Positions 60,692 to 64,000 of a stretch of DNA of 64,000 bases are shown in pieces (positions within the stretch are counted from its first letter, which is position 1; every line of letters starts with the position of its first letter). Source of the stretch: an uncultured Bacilli bacterium. Lineage in GTDB: Bacteria > Bacillota_I > Bacilli_A > RF39 > UBA660. The position numbers and the translations under genes are program-made. The stretch spans positions 1 to 64,000 of the forward strand of contig CAJTYF010000001.1 in assembly GCA_910583945.1 (NCBI GenBank). Reading direction: 5' to 3'. Under the pieces are notes generated by a model. That model was given only the letters and a program-made list of their open reading frames with translations, was not told where the DNA came from and did no database searches.

Positions 60692-63600
60692 GTGGCTAAT
60701 AAATTAAGAAATATAACAGAATTATATTCGGAAACATTAAAAGATTTAAGTACAAATCAAAGTGAATGGCTATCATTTTTAGAGTGTGCTGCAATGAATT
60801 ATAAGTATCCATTTTCCGATCAAGTTTTAATTTATGCACAAAAGCCTTATGCAAGTGCTTGTGCTGAAATAGAAACTTGGAATAAGTCATTAAAAAGATG
60901 GGTTAATAAAGGAGCAACTGGTATAGCACTTCTTGCAGAAAATAATGGTAATACTTATTTAAGATATGTTTTTGATGTAAGTGATACCAATAGTAAGCAC
61001 GGTAAAAATGTTATACTATGGTCTGTTACGAAACCTTATGAAGAATATGTTATCGAAGCCCTAGAAAATAGATATGGAGAATTAGAAGATAACTCTACCA
61101 TAGCAAGTGCTATTATTTCTAGTGCTAAAAATATGGTAGAAGATAACTTGCCAGATTATTTATCAAATCTAATGTATTTTAAAGATAATAGTTTTTTAGA
61201 AGAACTTGATGAGTTGAATATAAAAACTATTTACAAGAAAGTATTAGAGAATAGTGTTGCTTATGTAATGTTAAAGCGTTGTGGAATAAACCCTAATGAT
61301 TATTTTGATAAGGAAGATTTTAGAGAATTATTAAATTTCAATACTTATGATACGATAACAAGACTAGGTATGGCAACAAGTGATATTGCCGAGTCTGGAC
61401 TTCGTGAAATATATAGCACAATAAAAAATGTGCGAATAAGTGAAATTGATAAAATTCACACATTTGATAATAATAAGCAAAACGAGTATGATTTAGATGA
61501 TGGCAAGAATAATGCCGAGAGGAGTGATTTAGATGAAAGAAATAAGTTACAAAATGGTGGGCGATTATCAAATACCAGACCTAGTACCACCACAAGAAGA
61601 ACAAGTAAATGGGAAATACGCATTGATGAGATTAAGCCACTTGAAGAAGAACGACAAGCCTCTATATACGACACTTCTAATGCAGGGCAAATTACCAGAA
61701 CACTTGATGGAAGTTCAAACGATAGCCGAAACGAGAGTGGAACAAATGATAGAGGAAATGGCGAAGAAAGAGAATATAACAGAAGAATTGAAAGCCAAAG
61801 ACCAGATGAAGTGGATAGGCTTAATGAACAACTTGAAAGCGAGAGCAGAGGAGATAGTAACGAGAGAACTAATTTACAGTTAGATTTTTGGGATGTAGAT
61901 AGTGGGACACATTGTCCGTATGTTGTTACAGATGACAAAATCAATCAAATACTTGCTAATGCACATTTAAAAATACCCAAAGCAGAAGTAAAAAGATATT
62001 TTGAACTAGAAAAAGAGCCTTTAAAAAGAGCAGAGTTCATTAAAAATTCTTTTGAAAATGTATATGTGGGTATTTTTATTGGAACACAAATGTATGGTTA
62101 CAAAGCCTTTGAAAATGGTTTATTACTATGGAAAGGTAATTTTTTATCACGAGATACAGAAAGTTTTATATCTTGGGAAGATTTAACATATCATTATGAT
62201 TCAATGATTTTACTTCATCAATTAAATGATAGAGAAAAATACTTACCATCTGAAAAAGAGCAGATGACTTTATTAGATGAAGAAAATAGCAAAGAAATAC
62301 CCGAATTAGAATTTTCGCAAGAGTTTATTGATAAATATTTTCAAACACGACATACTGAAACAAAGTATGCTATATATAGACAATTTCAAAAAAGTTTATC
62401 TACAACTGAAAATATTAACTATATAAAAAATATGTATGGATTAAGTGGAAGTTCATATATTATTCGTGGATCTGGTATAGGTTATACTGCTGATAGTAAA
62501 GGACTTACTTTATATCGTGGAAATTTTGAAAATAGAAAAGAAAAACTTTTAAAATGGAATTATGTTGAAAAGCGAATAAAGGAACTAATTAGCCTTAATA
62601 GATACCTTAATCCAAAAGAATTAAGAGAGTATCCTGCTTGGTTAGGAGAAGAACAGGAACGAATAGATGAATTAAATCAAGAAGATACTTTTACTGAAAA
62701 ACAAGAAGATAGTCTAGCAAAACGATTAAATGATTTTATCAAAGAATATGATTTACAAGGCTATGAAGCAAATCTTGAAAATGGCGAAACCGAAGAAGAT
62801 GTCATTAGAGATATAGATAATCAAATCCATAATCCAAGTGAATTAAGAGGTTTTATAGAGTATATTCAAAATCTAGGGAATGATTTAGATAGTGATGATG
62901 AAGATAAAAAGATAATAGATAACTTTATCAAAGAATTAAATGAAACTTTCCCAGACTACTATTATCAAGTAGGCGACCAAGTATATATTGGTGCAGATAA
63001 GTTTGAAATACTTTCATTAGATAATGATATTGTTAGATTATATGACTATCAATATCCATTATTTAATCAAGAATTTTCTTTTGATGAGTTTGATAGGAAA
63101 GTAAAAGAAAATCCGTGTAATGACCATCTGAAAATCAAAGTTACTGAAACTGGAGAATTAGAAAAGCATAATGAGTATGGAGAATATGATGATGAAGTAG
63201 ATTTAGTAGAGCATATTTTATCACTTTATGATATGAGTGATATTAAGGTAAACTTCGATTCTAACGAGAATATCGTTATTTATTCTGATGACATTGATTT
63301 AGAGGGACTAGAAGTTTATGATTTTCTATTAAATGAACTATTTGACTATAATGAAGATGGCACAGTAGATAAAGTTAATAATCACGATTTAGAAAGATTA
63401 AAAGAATATCGTAAAAAATATGAAACAAAAGTCGCAGATCAAGAAAAGTTAGAAGAAGATATTATTGGTAAAAATATAATTATTGGCGATAGAGAATATA
63501 CCATTGATAGTATTGATAATGATGTCGTTTCACTAAAAGATATTACTTTTCAAAATGGTGTAGGTTTTCCTATTTTTCGTAATGAAGAATTAAGCAAAGT

Positions 63601-64000
63601 ATTATCTTTACTTGCTGAAAAAGAAGCAGAACAAAAAAAGGAAACAATTATACCTAATATTGCTAAAAAGCGAAGAAAACGAGTTACCACTTTTGATATA
63701 CACCCAGAAATCAAAAATGAAGATAGAAATAACTTCCATATTACTGATGACTTGTTAGGTGTCGGAAGTGATAGAGAAAAGTTTAATCGTAATCTTGCAG
63801 CAATTAAAGCGTTGAAACAATGCGAAGAAGAAAATCGCTTTGCTACTCCAGAGGAACAACAAATACTATCGCAGTATGTCGGTTGGGGTGGTTTATCACA
63901 AGCCTTTGAAGAAAATAATTCTTCTTGGGCAGATGAGCATTTAAAACTTAAAAATATTCTTGATGATGAAGAATATAGGTCGGCAATGAGTTCTACAAGA
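60692..64000 (+). CDS. giant ICE helicase/methylase-type protein, 5' part
   Basis: GTG 60692 (AAGGAGGTGAGTAA) opens a frame that stays open to the window end (over 1,100 residues; the 3' end is outside). The first 110 residues (WLSFLECAAMNYKYPFSDQV, LIYAQKPYASACAEIETWNK) are the conserved head of these proteins. A low-complexity, Arg/Ser/Asn/Glu-rich linker lies at about residues 265-405. The last part seen, EEQQILSQYVGWGGLSQAFE, is the start of the N6-methylase/SNF2 helicase region. These ~2,500-residue proteins are ICE cargo thought to process or protect element DNA. The linker overlaps a TnpV-like gene. Confidence 0.82.
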   Translation, partial: MANKLRNITELYSETLKDLSTNQSEWLSFLECAAMNYKYPFSDQVLIYAQKPYASACAEIETWNKSLKRWVNKGATGIALLAENNGNTYLRYVFDVSDTNSKHGKNVILWSVTKPYEEYVIEALENRYGELEDNSTIASAIISSAKNMVEDNLPDYLSNLMYFKDNSFLEELDELNIKTIYKKVLENSVAYVMLKRCGINPNDYFDKEDFRELLNFNTYDTITRLGMATSDIAESGLREIYSTIKNVRISEIDKIHTFDNNKQNEYDLDDGKNNAERSDLDERNKLQNGGRLSNTRPSTTTRRTSKWEIRIDEIKPLEEERQASIYDTSNAGQITRTLDGSSNDSRNESGTNDRGNGEEREYNRRIESQRPDEVDRLNEQLESESRGDSNERTNLQLDFWDVDSGTHCPYVVTDDKINQILANAHLKIPKAEVKRYFELEKEPLKRAEFIKNSFENVYVGIFIGTQMYGYKAFENGLLLWKGNFLSRDTESFISWEDLTYHYDSMILLHQLNDREKYLPSEKEQMTLLDEENSKEIPELEFSQEFIDKYFQTRHTETKYAIYRQFQKSLSTTENINYIKNMYGLSGSSYIIRGSGIGYTADSKGLTLYRGNFENRKEKLLKWNYVEKRIKELISLNRYLNPKELREYPAWLGEEQERIDELNQEDTFTEKQEDSLAKRLNDFIKEYDLQGYEANLENGETEEDVIRDIDNQIHNPSELRGFIEYIQNLGNDLDSDDEDKKIIDNFIKELNETFPDYYYQVGDQVYIGADKFEILSLDNDIVRLYDYQYPLFNQEFSFDEFDRKVKENPCNDHLKIKVTETGELEKHNEYGEYDDEVDLVEHILSLYDMSDIKVNFDSNENIVIYSDDIDLEGLEVYDFLLNELFDYNEDGTVDKVNNHDLERLKEYRKKYETKVADQEKLEEDIIGKNIIIGDREYTIDSIDNDVVSLKDITFQNGVGFPIFRNEELSKVLSLLAEKEAEQKKETIIPNIAKKRRKRVTTFDIHPEIKNEDRNNFHITDDLLGVGSDREKFNRNLAAIKALKQCEEENRFATPEEQQILSQYVGWGGLSQAFEENNSSWADEHLKLKNILDDEEYRSAMSSTR
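61533..61883 (+). CDS. TnpV-like protein nested in the helicase/methylase gene
   Basis: 116 residues in another frame of the same strand: KEISYKMVGDYQIPDLVPPQ, GKYALMRLSHLKKNDKPLYT, LLMQGKLPEHLMEVQTIAET, VEQMIEEMAKKENITEELKA, WIGLMNNLKARAEEIVTREL. This is the pattern of transposon protein TnpV of Tn4451-type elements (GDYxxPxL...GKYxxxRxxYLK...L..GxLxxHLxEI...A.E....I...M...E.VTE.LKA.d.m.WV..MN.I..RAEEI...EL). GAGGAGTGATTTAG precedes the ATG. The host gene's linker (residues ~281-397) is read from the same DNA. Confidence 0.7.
   Translation: MKEISYKMVGDYQIPDLVPPQEEQVNGKYALMRLSHLKKNDKPLYTTLLMQGKLPEHLMEVQTIAETRVEQMIEEMAKKENITEELKAKDQMKWIGLMNNLKARAEEIVTRELIYS

Noticed and set aside
61456..61944. 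Long serine/leucine-rich frame on the minus strand
   Set aside because: It is the antisense shadow of the dual-coded tnpV/linker region; composition is biased and there is no ribosome site.

Overview
The window is about 64 kb of very AT-rich DNA from a low-GC Gram-positive bacterium. Ribosomal protein and dcw gene order, YlbD/YlbE/YlbM/YceD homologues, a YqfT-like gene beside nfo, a PASTA-type PBP and Shine-Dalgarno sites of the AGGAGG/AGGTGAT type all point to the Bacilli, most likely a small-genome, gut-associated uncultured lineage. TGA is used as a stop (for example at the end of lepB), so this is not a code-reassigned mollicute. No rRNA, tRNA or CRISPR array was seen.

Region by region. 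(1) 1-1200 is a deletion scar: the 3' part of a cysteine-rich (possibly radical SAM) gene, the 5' stub of a second gene and the 3' end of a large serine recombinase. (2) 1.2-45 kb is mostly chromosomal: a pilin and tail-fibre-like surface proteins, nfo, two PBPs, a PlsC-like acyltransferase, a histidine kinase/receiver pair, rpmG-efp, an ABC exporter with a degenerate ATPase, polA-pcp-like-mutM, tmcAL, yceD-rpmF, mraZ-rsmH-ftsL-pbpB, a dicarboxylate symporter, a Sel1 protein, rplS and lepB. Many genes here are broken: an amidinotransferase, a type III toxin, a phosphatase-HAD fusion, a dCMP deaminase, an ECF-operon membrane protein and others carry nonsense codons, indels or tandem duplications. 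(3) 39-46 kb holds three different uracil-DNA-glycosylase-superfamily proteins plus a helix-hairpin-helix Cdd1 protein and an ECF sigma operon. (4) 46.4-53.5 kb is a defence-island-like cassette: two adjacent DUF262 proteins (the first with a DUF1524 HNH nuclease domain), a RhuM protein, and an OLD-like AAA-TOPRIM nuclease. (5) 53.5 kb to the window end is the front part of an integrative and conjugative element: ParA, ParB, a secreted Lys/Glu-rich protein, a thioester/CnaB adhesin with its own sortase, small accessory genes and a giant helicase/methylase-type protein that runs off the edge and carries a TnpV-like gene nested in another frame.

Most noteworthy: a type III toxin-antitoxin locus at 30.8-31.5 kb (two 51-nt tandem repeats, a terminator, then a ToxN/CptN-type toxin with two frameshifts); ribosomal protein L32 with an N-terminal leader that looks like the Prp cleavage signal of L27; the DUF262/DUF262/RhuM/AAA-TOPRIM cassette next to a palindrome and direct repeats; and the nested TnpV-like gene. 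Functions are assigned from recognisable motifs and family resemblance read by eye; no database search was run.
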